The notes below the pieces were generated by a model. The model had not been told where the DNA came from. It did no database searches and worked only from the letters and a program-made list of their open reading frames with translations. From Phycisphaerae bacterium (GTDB lineage Bacteria > Planctomycetota > Phycisphaerae > Sedimentisphaerales > Anaerobacaceae), in the NCBI GenBank assembly GCA_028714255.1, contig JAQTMR010000001.1:124001-188000 (forward strand): a stretch of 64,000 nt of DNA, read 5' to 3'. Shown here piece after piece: positions 46,649-58,543 of this stretch (its first letter is position 1; every line of letters begins with the position of its first letter). The translations under genes and the position numbers were made by a program.

Positions 46649-47146
46649 TTAGAGCTGGGCCTTTATCGCATCCAGCCGTTTTTTTGCGCCCGCCTGTTCA
46701 CCTTCAGAATCAAAAAACTTGCTCAGTTTATCACAGGCATATTCGCTGCAATACGCACAATTCTCAAGACCCTTTTCACTTGCGCATTTCTTTATTTGGC
46801 AGTTCCGGCAATCGGAATACAATCTTCCGCTCTGTACTTTGCACCCGTCGCAGTCAGTAATTTCTTCTACCCGTTTTTCTTCGCCGAGGTATTTCTTGAT
46901 AGCGATGACAATCTGCTCCCTCATTTCCCTTTGTTTTTCAGGATTTTTTTCTCTCGTCGCAAGATAAATCTGGCACGTGACACAATTTAGCCCGCAATAT
47001 GCAATCATTTCCGGAGACATCTTTTCACTTGCTCCTTTTTTGGACTGATTATTACAGCCGAGAAGACCAAGACCTCCCACTGCCAGTCCTGCCGCTGTGC
47101 CCGCCCCACGCACAAGAAAGCATCTTCTACTGCATCCACCGCTCAT
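46649..47146 (-). CDS. DUF3795 Cys-rich protein with twin-arginine lipoprotein-like signal
   Basis: SRRCFLVRGAGTAAGLAVGGLGLLGCNNQ signal; CGLNCVTCQIYLATREKN...CDGCKVQSGRLYSDCRNCQIKKCASEKGLENCAYCSEYACDKL. Confidence 0.8.
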   Translation of the reverse strand: MSGGCSRRCFLVRGAGTAAGLAVGGLGLLGCNNQSKKGASEKMSPEMIAYCGLNCVTCQIYLATREKNPEKQREMREQIVIAIKKYLGEEKRVEEITDCDGCKVQSGRLYSDCRNCQIKKCASEKGLENCAYCSEYACDKLSKFFDSEGEQAGAKKRLDAIKAQL

Positions 47147-47161
47147 TGCGAAGACTCCTTT

Positions 47162-49717
47162 CTAAACGACAATATTAACCAGCCGGGACTTGATGATAAT
47201 AATTTTTCTGGGTTCTTTTCCGCCCAAGGCTTTTTTAACATTTTCACAGGCCAGGGCCTTTTGTTTTATCTGTTCTTCGTCCGCATCTGCGGCAACAACT
47301 ATTTTGTCTTTTATCTTACCATTAACCTGAATCGCCAGTTCAATCTCTCTTTCTTTTATAAGCTCTTTATCGTATTCCGGCCAGGGCTGATAGGCCAAAG
47401 TATCCGTATGGCCCAACCTCTCCCAAAGCTCTTCAGCAATATGTGGCGCAAACGGAGCAAGAACCATAATAAACTTTTCAATAGCAGCTTTAGGCCTGAT
47501 TTCCTGTTTGCTCAGGTGATTTACAAAAATCATCATCTGGCTGATAGCGGTATTAAAACCAAAACATTCAATATCATTGCCAACTTTCTTAATAGTCTGA
47601 TGCAGCAATCGCAGTGTTGCCTCGTCAGCATCGGCATCTTTGACCGCTTCGGCAAGCTCTCCGGTATCCTCATCAACAATCATTCGCCAGACTCTTTGCA
47701 GGAACCGATATACGCCCTCAACACCCTGCATATTCCAAGGCTTTGTTGCCTCCAACGGCCCCATAAACATCTCATAAAGCCTTGTCGAATCGGCGCCGTA
47801 ATCGGCAACGACCTTGTCCGGATTAACGACATTGCCCCGGCTCTTGCTCATCTTTTGGCCGTCCCCGCCTAAAATCATCCCCTGATTAATCAGCTTTTTA
47901 AACGGCTCTTTGGTGCTGACGTAACCGAGGTCGTAAAGAAGCTTGTGCCAGAACCTCGCGTATAAAAGATGCAATACCGCATGCTCTGCGCCGCCGATAT
48001 ACAAATCAACCGGCATCCAGTATTTTTCTTTTTTCACGTCCCAACCCTGCTGAGCATTTTCCGGGTCAAGGTAACGCAGATAATACCAGCAGCTTCCCGC
48101 CCATTGAGGCATCGTATTGGTTTCACGCTTTGCCACCGAACCGTCAGGCATCGTGACATTGACCCAATCCGAGATATTAGCCAGCGGCGACTCGCCTGTG
48201 CCGCAGGGTTTATAGTTCTTAACTTCCGGCAACTCCAAAGGCAAATACTGTTCTGTCAGTGTAACGATACCATCTTTAGTGTGCAAAAGCGGGAAAGGCT
48301 CACCCCAATATCGTTGCCTGCTGAAAAGCCAGTCGCGCAGCTTATAATTAACCGCCTCTTTGCCGAGACCTTTTTCAGCGAGCCAGTTTGTAATCTGCTC
48401 TTTAAATTTTGCCGTTGGCAGGCCGTTAAATTCCCCGCTATTTATCGCGATACCATCACCCGCGAAGCACAACTTACCTTCTTTTACAAGTTTTGTCTGC
48501 TCAGCGTCTTCCGGCTCGACAACCTGGATAATTTCAAGATTAAACTTTTTCGCGAACTCGAAATCGCGGTCATCATGCGCGGGAACCGCCATAATCGCGC
48601 CGGTACCGTAACTGATTAAGACATAATCCGCAATCCAAACCGGTATTTTTTCATTGTTGACAGGATTGATTGCATAAGCGCCCGTAAATTCGCCTGTTTT
48701 TTCTTTGGCTAAATCTGTCCTGTCGAGGTCACTTTTACGAGCGGCGTCTTCACGATACTTTTTAACTGCATCTTTTTTATCCTTTGTTGTGATGACATCC
48801 ACAAGAGGATGTTCCGGCGCAAGCACCATATAGGTAGCGCCAAAGAGCGTATCAGGCCGGGTAGTAAAAACACGAATGTTTTCGTTGAAACCGTCAACTT
48901 TGAAATCGACTTCTGCACCGATGCTCTTGCCAATCCAGTCTGTCTGGAGCTTTTTGATTGATTCGGGCCAATCAGCCTCGGCCAAATCGTCGAGCAGCCG
49001 TTCAGCGAATTTGGTTATTCGCAGCATCCACTGCCGCATCGGCTTTCTGATTACAGGATGTCCCCCTCGTTCACTTACTCCGCCGATTACTTCTTCATTA
49101 GCCAGAACTGTCCCCAGAACCGGACACCAGTTCACCGCCATTTCGCCCTCATAAGCAAGACGATACTCATCTATATATTTTTGTCTCTCGGTCTTGCTCA
49201 AACCGGCTGGAATCGGCAACTGCTCAATCGGCTTTGCCTTCTGCTCAGCCTCGTCGAAGTAGCTATTGAAGAATTTCAAAAATATCCACTGCGTCCATTT
49301 GTAATATTTCGGGTCGGTGGTATTAACTTCCCTGTCCCAATCATAACTAAAACCAAGCGATTTGATTTGCCGGCGCATACCATCGATATTTTTCTGCGTC
49401 GTTTGCGCCGGATGTGTTCCGGTTTCAACAGCATATTGCTCCGCGGGCAGACCAAACGCGTCCCAGCCCATAGGGTGCAGTACGTTAAAGCCTTTCATCC
49501 GCTTATAACGGGCCATAATGTCACTGGCCGTATAACCTTCCGGATGGCCGACGTGCAAACCGGCTGCGCTGGGGTAAGGAAACATATCGAGAACGTAATA
49601 CTTGGGCCCTGAGTTGTCGCCATCTTTGGCCTTAAAAGTTTTGTTCTCTTCCCAGAACCGCTGCCACTTCTTTTCAATCTCGTTAAAATTATAACCGCCT
49701 TTTTTCTCGTCCATCAT
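47162..49717 (-). CDS. leuS: Leucyl-tRNA synthetase
   Basis: [57 protein letters not shown] (KMSKS). Confidence 0.97.
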   Translation of the reverse strand: MMDEKKGGYNFNEIEKKWQRFWEENKTFKAKDGDNSGPKYYVLDMFPYPSAAGLHVGHPEGYTASDIMARYKRMKGFNVLHPMGWDAFGLPAEQYAVETGTHPAQTTQKNIDGMRRQIKSLGFSYDWDREVNTTDPKYYKWTQWIFLKFFNSYFDEAEQKAKPIEQLPIPAGLSKTERQKYIDEYRLAYEGEMAVNWCPVLGTVLANEEVIGGVSERGGHPVIRKPMRQWMLRITKFAERLLDDLAEADWPESIKKLQTDWIGKSIGAEVDFKVDGFNENIRVFTTRPDTLFGATYMVLAPEHPLVDVITTKDKKDAVKKYREDAARKSDLDRTDLAKEKTGEFTGAYAINPVNNEKIPVWIADYVLISYGTGAIMAVPAHDDRDFEFAKKFNLEIIQVVEPEDAEQTKLVKEGKLCFAGDGIAINSGEFNGLPTAKFKEQITNWLAEKGLGKEAVNYKLRDWLFSRQRYWGEPFPLLHTKDGIVTLTEQYLPLELPEVKNYKPCGTGESPLANISDWVNVTMPDGSVAKRETNTMPQWAGSCWYYLRYLDPENAQQGWDVKKEKYWMPVDLYIGGAEHAVLHLLYARFWHKLLYDLGYVSTKEPFKKLINQGMILGGDGQKMSKSRGNVVNPDKVVADYGADSTRLYEMFMGPLEATKPWNMQGVEGVYRFLQRVWRMIVDEDTGELAEAVKDADADEATLRLLHQTIKKVGNDIECFGFNTAISQMMIFVNHLSKQEIRPKAAIEKFIMVLAPFAPHIAEELWERLGHTDTLAYQPWPEYDKELIKEREIELAIQVNGKIKDKIVVAADADEEQIKQKALACENVKKALGGKEPRKIIIIKSRLVNIVV

Positions 49718-49748
49718 TTCCTGCTCTACCGTTTCATATCTGCCAGTA

Positions 49749-49958
49749 TTATCCTCTCGAATGAGGACAGGTGTTATCGCTGCAGCCGAAGCATTTTTTT
49801 GATTGTCCTTCTTTGACCTGCGCTGAAAATACCGAAATCTGTTTTGTCAACTCACTGCTGCCGCAATGCGGACAGACCCTCGACTGTTTGCTGTCTCGCA
49901 GCTCAAGAAATTCGCTTATCTTATTACACTTAATACACTTATATTCGAAAATCGGCAT
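49749..49958 (-). CDS. FmdB-family zinc ribbon protein
   Basis: [20 protein letters not shown]...[21 protein letters not shown]. Confidence 0.85.
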   Translation of the reverse strand: MPIFEYKCIKCNKISEFLELRDSKQSRVCPHCGSSELTKQISVFSAQVKEGQSKKCFGCSDNTCPHSRG

Positions 49959-49983
49959 ATCAAGCCCTTATTAATAAAAAAAT

Positions 49984-50057
49984 CGGGGTGACTGGATTCG
50001 AACCAGCGACCTCTGCGTCCCGAACGCAGCGCTCTAGCCAAACTGAGCTACACCCCG
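49984..50057 (-). tRNA. tRNA-Pro (anticodon CGG)
   Basis: Reverse complement CGGGGTGTAGCTCAGTTTGGCTAGAGCGCTGCGTTCGGGACGCAGAGGTCGCTGGTTCGAATCCAGTCACCCCG; full cloverleaf, anticodon loop TTCGGGA. Confidence 0.96.
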
Positions 50058-50108
50058 AAAACCACGGCCCAAAATATAACATAAATGTTCCAGAATTACA
50101 ACAAGCCT

Positions 50109-50372
50109 TCAATCTACATTTAAAATACCGGCCAATTTCTTCTTTTCCCAGGAACCTCGAGTGCTTTTGAGGTATAATTCCCGCTGTGCGGCAGAAGACC
50201 TGTCCGGATGAGATTCGTTATAAACCAATCTCCAGGGGCCATTTTGTTGAGTGTATTTCCCTCCCCGTTTGGTATTATGTTCGTTAATCCTCCGAGTCAA
50301 GTTGTCAGTGTGGCCAATGTAAAGTTTATTTGTTTTAAGACTATGAAGTATATACACGTAATACATGAGCAC
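50109..50372 (-). CDS. GIY-YIG nuclease superfamily small protein
   Basis: YYVYILHSLKTNKLYIGHTDNLTRRINEHN...GPWRLVYNESHPDRSSAAQRELYLKS. Confidence 0.88.
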   Translation of the reverse strand: MLMYYVYILHSLKTNKLYIGHTDNLTRRINEHNTKRGGKYTQQNGPWRLVYNESHPDRSSAAQRELYLKSTRGSWEKKKLAGILNVD

Positions 50373-50393
50373 ACACTCGTGGGATTATAGCAA

Positions 50394-50444
50394 AACCAGC
50401 GACCTTCCCCAAGGGACGCTCTAGCCAAACTGAGCTACACCCCG
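50394..50444 (-). pseudogene. Truncated tRNA-Pro-like remnant
   Basis: Minus strand CGGGGTGTAGCTCAGTTTGGCTAGAGCG is identical to the 5' end of the intact tRNA-Pro, then a collapsed anticodon arm (TCCCTTGGGGA), then AGGTCGCTGGTT; the T-arm 3' half and acceptor 3' half are missing. Confidence 0.8.
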
Positions 50445-50492
50445 AAAAATATCGAAGCTAAAAGCATAGCACATAATTTCCCGAATTGCAAG

Positions 50493-52880
50493 TTACAATA
50501 GGTTGACAGGGTCTATATCTATGGCGACCTTGACCGCCGGGCGAACCTGGCCAATGCAGGCCCGCAGACTCGTAAATAATCGCTGTACAGTCTCCGCCCG
50601 CGGCGCCTGGATAATTATCTGCATCCTGTGGAACTGCTGTATCCTGCTTATCACCGCCGGCATCGGCCCCTTGACAGTTACTTTCAGACCGTCCCGTTTT
50701 ATAATATTATCTATTTTCCCCCGTATCGCATTAGAGGCGGTCTGGAGTCTGTCGAAATTTCTGTCCCGCATAATCATCCCGGCCATCCGCCAGAACGGCG
50801 GCAAATTACAAGCCTTGCGATGCTTTAATTCCTCTTTGATAAACCCGTCAAAATCATTCTTGAGCGCAAACTGTATCGCAGGCTGGCCAGGCAAAAATGT
50901 CTGAAGAAATACTACGCCTTCTTTAGCAGAGCGTCCCGCCCGGCCGGCTACTTGAGAAATCAACTGGAAAGTCCGCTCGTTCGCCCTGAAATCCGGCAGA
51001 TAAAGCGACGTATCGGCGCTGATAATGCCCACCAGCGTCACGTTCGGAAAATGCAGACCCTTTGCCAGCATTTGCGTCCCGGCCAATATATCTATTTTGC
51101 CTTCGCTAAAGTCTCTTAGAACCCGGTAATAGTCTCCCCCTGCCATAGAATCGCTGTCAACACGTGAGATATGTGCCCTGGGAAATTTTCCTGCCAGCTC
51201 ACCTTCCAGCCGCTGCGAACCAAACCCAATCATTGCGAACCCGCCTTTGCATACAGGACACTTCTCCGGCACAAGCGTCTGCGCCCCGCAATGGTGACAG
51301 ATTGCGAAACCGTAATCGATGTGTTTACCTGTAACCGTTCGCATTCGGCCGGTGTCCCGCTGTGGCGATTTATGAAACGTCAATGTTACATCGCAATTCC
51401 GGCAGCGCAGCGTATATTTGCACGATGGACAAAACACAAAATTACTGTAACCGCGCCTGTTCAAAAGCAAAATCGCCTGCTCACCCCTGGCGAGCACTTT
51501 CTCCAGTTGCTCGGCAAGCGGCTCGGAAATCAAATTTACACCTTCCTTTGAGTGAAACTCATCCCGCAAATCGACGAGTCTCATTTCAGGAAAGGCAAGA
51601 TTCATCACCCTTTTCGGCAAACGCACCAGACCGAAATGCTTTTTGCTTTGGCTGTTAAACAGTGTCTCCAGCGACGGCGTAGCGCTTCCTAAAATGCAAT
51701 GAGCGTTTGATAACTGCGCCCGCTTTATCGCTACGTCACGCGCATTATATCGAGGAGCCGTATCCTGCTTGAAGCTCGGCTCATGCTCTTCATCTACAAC
51801 AATAAGGCCGAGCTTCGACAATGGCGCAAAAACCGCCGAGCGGGCGCCAATAACCACATCTGCTTCGCCGCTCCTTATCTTATGCCACTGCACGTTGCGC
51901 TGAGCAGCAGTCAGGCCCGAATGCATCACCGCTATTTTTTCGAACCTTGAGCTGAACCGCTGAACGGTTTGAGCGGTAAGGGCGATTTCCGGAAGCAGAA
52001 CAATAGCGTTTTTGCCCTTTTGCAAAACCGACTCAATCGACCTTATATAAAGCTCCGTCTTGCCGCTGTCGGTAACACCGTGCAAAAGCGTAACGCCGAA
52101 CACACCTGAATCTATCTCGGCGTTGAAATGGGTCATCGCCTTCTGCTGGTCCCCGTTTAATACGACCCTGTCGGTTTTTACCACCATCCCCGCGGGAATA
52201 ACAGGCAAAGACTTTAATACAGTCTTGCGCACTATTTTAATGACCTGCTTCTCGGCCAACTTCTTTATAACAGCATTTGTGCAGCCAACCTCCGTCAGCA
52301 AATCCTGCAATTCCAAAGCCGAGGCTGAATTAAAAGCGTTCTTCCCCTTCAAGTATTCGACAATCTGTTTTTGTTTCCTGCCCCTTAATTTCCCGATTGT
52401 CTCCTCGACACCGTCGGCAAGATAAATTTGTTTTTCTGTTTTGGCGCCCGTTCCTTTTTTCACCGCCCCCGGCACCATCGCGGAAAGAACCTGACCAAGG
52501 GGACAAACATAATAACCGCTAATCCACCTCGCCAGCTCCAACAAGGCAGCATCCAGCAAAGGCTCTTTATCAATTACCCCGTGAATTCCTTTTAATTTAA
52601 ATTCTTTTTTCTTTCTCTGTGGCCCTCTGTGTTCTCTGTGGCCAAAATCAACTTCGACACAAAAACCTTTTTCGAGTTTATTGCTTCTGCCGAACGGAGC
52701 TTCAACCCGCTGTCCAGCTTCAATAGGCCAAAGCTTGTCGGGTACAAGATAATCGAACTCGGTATCTACACCCACCTCGAACGCCACACGGATAATATGA
52801 CTACAAACCGCCCCTTTGTCATTCCCGCGAAAGCGGGAATCCACTTCCTCAAACAAACTATCTGTATCGAATCTGACCAT
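50493..52880 (-). CDS. priA: Primosomal protein N' (PriA helicase)
   Basis: LLHGVTDSGKTELYIRSIESVL, VIGARSAVFAPLSKLGLIVVDEEHEPSFKQD, zinc-binding CPSCKYTLRCRNCDVTLTFH, GTQMLAKGLHFPNVTLVGI. True start uncertain (see findings). Confidence 0.93.
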   Translation of the reverse strand: MVRFDTDSLFEEVDSRFRGNDKGAVCSHIIRVAFEVGVDTEFDYLVPDKLWPIEAGQRVEAPFGRSNKLEKGFCVEVDFGHREHRGPQRKKKEFKLKGIHGVIDKEPLLDAALLELARWISGYYVCPLGQVLSAMVPGAVKKGTGAKTEKQIYLADGVEETIGKLRGRKQKQIVEYLKGKNAFNSASALELQDLLTEVGCTNAVIKKLAEKQVIKIVRKTVLKSLPVIPAGMVVKTDRVVLNGDQQKAMTHFNAEIDSGVFGVTLLHGVTDSGKTELYIRSIESVLQKGKNAIVLLPEIALTAQTVQRFSSRFEKIAVMHSGLTAAQRNVQWHKIRSGEADVVIGARSAVFAPLSKLGLIVVDEEHEPSFKQDTAPRYNARDVAIKRAQLSNAHCILGSATPSLETLFNSQSKKHFGLVRLPKRVMNLAFPEMRLVDLRDEFHSKEGVNLISEPLAEQLEKVLARGEQAILLLNRRGYSNFVFCPSCKYTLRCRNCDVTLTFHKSPQRDTGRMRTVTGKHIDYGFAICHHCGAQTLVPEKCPVCKGGFAMIGFGSQRLEGELAGKFPRAHISRVDSDSMAGGDYYRVLRDFSEGKIDILAGTQMLAKGLHFPNVTLVGIISADTSLYLPDFRANERTFQLISQVAGRAGRSAKEGVVFLQTFLPGQPAIQFALKNDFDGFIKEELKHRKACNLPPFWRMAGMIMRDRNFDRLQTASNAIRGKIDNIIKRDGLKVTVKGPMPAVISRIQQFHRMQIIIQAPRAETVQRLFTSLRACIGQVRPAVKVAIDIDPVNLL
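52818..52842. repeat. Palindromic interspersed repeat GTCATTCCCGCGAAAGCGGGAATCC
   Basis: 25 nt identical to the reverse complement of 17897-17921; lies inside the annotated N-terminus of the priA ORF. Confidence 0.85.
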
Positions 52881-52936
52881 AGTTTGCCGGTGTTTTTCAG
52901 CAAAATTTCTCTTTAGCTATATACGGCATTATCCCC

Positions 52937-52964
52937 TTGACGCCACTAACAAGGCCGCTATAAT
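52937..52964 (+). promoter_or_regulatory. Sigma70-like promoter TTGACG-N16-TATAAT
   Basis: Direct sequence match; no plus-strand CDS follows, but a terminator lies about 65 nt downstream. Confidence 0.55.
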
Positions 52965-52969
52965 CGAAA

Positions 52970-53034
52970 TCGCTTTTTCATTTTAGCCCCTGCTTTTTCC
53001 TTTTCTCCTCCCTCAACAAAGCAGGGGCTTTTTC
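52970..53034 (+). ncRNA. Candidate small RNA ending in an intrinsic terminator with a C/U-rich loop
   Basis: Promoter at 52937-52964; 12-bp perfect stem AGCCCCTGCTTT/AAAGCAGGGGCT (52985-52996 / 53018-53029) with loop TTCCTTTTCTCCTCCCTCAAC and a T-run. Confidence 0.5.
52985..53033 (+). terminator. Rho-independent terminator (plus strand)
   Basis: 12-bp stem, 21-nt loop, TTTTT tract on the plus strand only. Confidence 0.75.
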
Positions 53035-53073
53035 GCAGGCCCTTTACCTGTACCTACGTGACTTAAATACGCC

Positions 53074-53241
53074 TTATTCCTTCGAGTTCGTCTTTAAATG
53101 CTTCAAATGTTCTTCCGCAACACGCTTAGTATTGCTGGCAGCACGCCAGGCTGCCCTGTCTTTTTAGTATAAAGCGATAACAACTTTCTCTCGTCCCTTG
53201 GCAATTTCATGATAATTCCTTCCAAGCAAATCTTTCTTCAT
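53074..53241 (-). pseudogene. Remnant of a small basic protein gene with an in-frame TAA
   Basis: Minus strand reads MKKDLLGRNYHEIAKGREKVVIALY*KDRAAWRAASNTKRVAEEHLKHLKTNSKE*, one frame broken by a single stop codon. Confidence 0.4.
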
Positions 53242-53283
53242 CCTCTGGTTTCTTTGCTTTTTGCGGGATCTTCTTGATCTTTT

Positions 53284-53826
53284 TTAATCATAAAAGCCAA
53301 GAACAATCCATCTTATCAGTTTATAAACAGACAATCCAACAAGCCAAATAGTAACCAATGTGCAAAAAAAACCAATAACCCCGCCCGCTAAAAATGCTAA
53401 CACGCATATGCTTTCCATTCTTTCCTCTGACAAGTTTACCCAAAATCCATTTCTCAACTCTCTAATTTCTTCTTCTGCAGTTTGTTGTACTAGGTCGGAG
53501 AACATTCCCTGACCGCGTGGTTCTTTTACAAGTACAGCACTTTTTGGCATCCACTTTTTTTTAGGAGTGGTCGCCATTTCATCCAATGTTTTGCGCTCAC
53601 CTTCTTTTTTAAATTCATCAGGAGGAACCGAGAAATCGAGGCCTTTCAGTGCCTTGGGTGGTAGAATACCATATTTCTCTTTATACTGTCCTTCCTTCCA
53701 CTGTAAGTAACTTCGTGCATTATCACGCTCATCGAGAACTAACCCAACGGCGCAAAACGCGCAAAAGATAGCGCCGACTACAGACAAAACAAGTGTAATC
53801 CTCCAAAATCCACGCTTTAGATTCAT
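53284..53826 (-). CDS. Hypothetical membrane protein (two TM segments)
   Basis: N- and C-terminal hydrophobic segments around a hydrophilic centre. Confidence 0.5.
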   Translation of the reverse strand: MNLKRGFWRITLVLSVVGAIFCAFCAVGLVLDERDNARSYLQWKEGQYKEKYGILPPKALKGLDFSVPPDEFKKEGERKTLDEMATTPKKKWMPKSAVLVKEPRGQGMFSDLVQQTAEEEIRELRNGFWVNLSEERMESICVLAFLAGGVIGFFCTLVTIWLVGLSVYKLIRWIVLGFYD

Positions 53827-53908
53827 AGTATATCACTCCTTTCCCAACTTTGTTTCCGCTTAGTATGCCTTTAACCGCCATTTCCAAAACAAACTGTTAA
53901 CCTGATAT

Positions 53909-54712
53909 TTACTCATACATGATATTTTTGATTTCATCGAAGTCCTTACACAATTTCGCGACTTTTTCATCTACTCTTTCGGGATTTACATTGTTGTCAT
54001 AACGGAATCTATCACTACAAAAATAATAACCTTCTCCGAAATATTTGAGAATCTCGATAATGCCTGCTGAATACACCACAGGTTCACAAACGCTTTTGAA
54101 ACAATTCTTGCTTATGTACCCTAATCTATACAATGACAAGGCATTAAGGAGATAGTGGCTCACATTACGATAAGCATCAGTCATTGCATCATCCACAGAC
54201 GGTTTCATTCCTAACCTATTTTCGGTTGCCTCTCGATTTTTCTCCATCTTCTCCAGCTCGGGGATATATTCCTCGATTTTAATTACATCATCCTGCATAT
54301 TTTCAGAAAAACCCTCTTTAACCAAGACAAGAAACAACTGGCCTTCCGCAGACAGCTTGGTTTCTTTCGCACTCTCGGCGGCCGCTTTGGCACTCTTTTT
54401 AGCAAAACAAGCAGTTATAGCAGCAACTATAGCAGCCGCCACGGTCGCAACAGCAGCTATTGAAGAAGCAACAAATGCCCCAATTACAATTTCATCAGGG
54501 ACCATTCTTATCGGCAATGGTTTTTCATCATGGGCCATGACCCTCACCGACAGTCCCTGCTCCGATGTTACGTTAGTTTCGGTCTTGAGTTTCATCGCTG
54601 TCGGCCCTTTACCGCTGCAGCCGGCGAGCAAACAAGCCAGCGCCACAAGAAAAATTGTTTTTCCCATTTTTACTTTACCCCTTAATTCTATCTTCGCCTG
54701 CGATTGTCCCAC
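53909..54712 (-). CDS. Hypothetical lipoprotein / membrane protein
   Basis: Likely start at internal MGKTIFLVALACLLAGCSGKG (lipobox); Ala-rich TM segment further in. Confidence 0.5.
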   Translation of the reverse strand: MGQSQAKIELRGKVKMGKTIFLVALACLLAGCSGKGPTAMKLKTETNVTSEQGLSVRVMAHDEKPLPIRMVPDEIVIGAFVASSIAAVATVAAAIVAAITACFAKKSAKAAAESAKETKLSAEGQLFLVLVKEGFSENMQDDVIKIEEYIPELEKMEKNREATENRLGMKPSVDDAMTDAYRNVSHYLLNALSLYRLGYISKNCFKSVCEPVVYSAGIIEILKYFGEGYYFCSDRFRYDNNVNPERVDEKVAKLCKDFDEIKNIMYE

Positions 54713-54794
54713 TTTGAAACAGCTATGTCAACAATGCCTTTCTCTTGAGTTTTACAGCTTCCACGCGTAGAATAAATTGTTTTGAGGCTGTCGA

Positions 54795-56833
<2,039 letters not shown>

Positions 56834-56837
<4 letters not shown>

Positions 56838-57706
56838 AACAACTGAACATCACAGAAGCACGCCAGCTAATCAAAATGGCCATTGAGGAAGACCTCGGCA
56901 GCGGCGATATAACCAGCGAACTGCTCTTTAAAGACGACGTAATTGCAAAAACAAACATCATATCCCGCGAGGAAATAGTGGTATGCGGAATGGGTATCGC
57001 CAGGGAAATCCTAACCTGTTTCGACAAAAGACTAAAACTAAAAGTTAACGTAAAGGATGGCCAGGTAGCTTATGTCGGATGCAAAATCGCCACAATCGAA
57101 GGCCCATTGCGCTCTATGCTGAGCGCCGAGCGGGTTATGCTCAATTTCCTGCAGCGGCTAAGCGGCATAGCTACGACAACGCGCAAATTTGTCCGTGCGG
57201 TCGAAGGGACAAAGGCGAAAATCTACGACACCCGCAAAACAATGCCCGGCTGGCGAACTCTCGAAAAGTATGCCGTCCGTTGCGGTGGAGGACATAATCA
57301 CAGGCTGGGATTGTATGATGCTGTGCTGATTAAAGATAACCATCTGGCGCAGCTCGGCAGAAAATTCTATCCGAAGCTGAAAAAAATAATCGAACGCGCC
57401 AAAAAAATAAAGGGCGCCAAATTTATCGCCGTCGAGGTTGACCACGTCGATGACCAGCTCAATTACGTCTTAAAGATTCCCGGCGTCGACATCGTGCTGC
57501 TCGACAACATGGGCCAATGGCAGTTAAAACACGCCATCGATATGAGAAACAAAATGTGCCGCAAAGGCAAAAGGCCGTTACTTGAGGCATCGGGAAATAT
57601 AACACTGAACAGCGTTTCAGCTATCGCTCAGTGCGGCATTGACAGAATCGCCATAGGCGAAATCACTCACTCCGCAAGGGCCGTCGATATCGCAGTTGAC
57701 AGTTGA
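56834..57706 (+). CDS. nadC: Nicotinate-nucleotide pyrophosphorylase (carboxylating)
   Basis: EEDLGSGDITSELLF, LNFLQRLSGIATTTRKFV, DTRKTMPGWRTLEKYAVRCGGGHNHRLGLYDAVLIKDNH. Confidence 0.96.
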
Positions 57707-57709
57707 CCT

Positions 57710-58498
57710 ATGGCCGGTACGAAAAACGAAAATCTCGACCCTGACAGGATAAAAGTAAATACCATGCGTATCGGCAGAAAAATCCTCGTCTATAATCGCA
57801 CATCGAGCACAAATGACATCGCCGCCGAATACGCAAAAAACAAGGAAAACAACGGCCTTGCAATCTTCGCCGAAGAGCAAACCGCCGGCCGCGGCAGAAC
57901 AGGAGCCAAATGGCTCAGCGGCCATTCTGACAGCGTCCTTTGTTCAGTCCTTTTAACTTCCTGCAAGTGTAATCCTGAACTGCTCTCGCTGGCCTGTTCC
58001 GTAGCTGTCGCCGAGGCCGTCGGCAAAATCGCTCATACCCACGCAAAAATCAAATGGCCAAACGATATAATCTTAAACGGCAAAAAAGCCGCGGGTATTA
58101 TGGTCGAGTCAAAAAAGGTTAACGGCAGCACCGCTTACATCATCGGAATAGGAATAAACTGTCACCAAAAGAAAGCTTCCTTCCCACGCGAACTGCAAAC
58201 AACCGCAACAAGCATCGACATCGAGAGCCGCTCAACATGCGACCGCATCTCGCTGGCAAAAAGATTGCTTTCATCGTTAGACCATTGGCTCGAAATAGCG
58301 GAAGACACAAGTAAAAAAATAATAGACCGCTGGCGCAAACTAAACACCCTGCTGAACCAGAGAATAACTGTTATCTACAACGGCAGGAAATACACCGGCA
58401 ACTGCATCGGCATTGACCCCGAAAAAGGCCTGATTCTCCAGCTCGACCGAGGCGGCGTAAGAATGTTCCACGCCGCTCAAACCACCATCGCAAAATGA
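57710..58498 (+). CDS. birA: Biotin-[acetyl-CoA-carboxylase] ligase
   Basis: TSSTNDIAAEYA, AEEQTAGRGRTGAKWLSG, KWPNDIILNGKKAAGIMVESK. Confidence 0.92.
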   Translation: MAGTKNENLDPDRIKVNTMRIGRKILVYNRTSSTNDIAAEYAKNKENNGLAIFAEEQTAGRGRTGAKWLSGHSDSVLCSVLLTSCKCNPELLSLACSVAVAEAVGKIAHTHAKIKWPNDIILNGKKAAGIMVESKKVNGSTAYIIGIGINCHQKKASFPRELQTTATSIDIESRSTCDRISLAKRLLSSLDHWLEIAEDTSKKIIDRWRKLNTLLNQRITVIYNGRKYTGNCIGIDPEKGLILQLDRGGVRMFHAAQTTIAK

Positions 58499-58543
58499 TT
58501 ACTGCCTGTTCCTCTTTCTGCATTTTTTTGTTATATTATTGCA

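Noticed and set aside
47261-49612. Several 80-216-aa plus-strand ORFs across leuS
   Set aside because: Antisense shadows of leucyl-tRNA synthetase; no domain logic.
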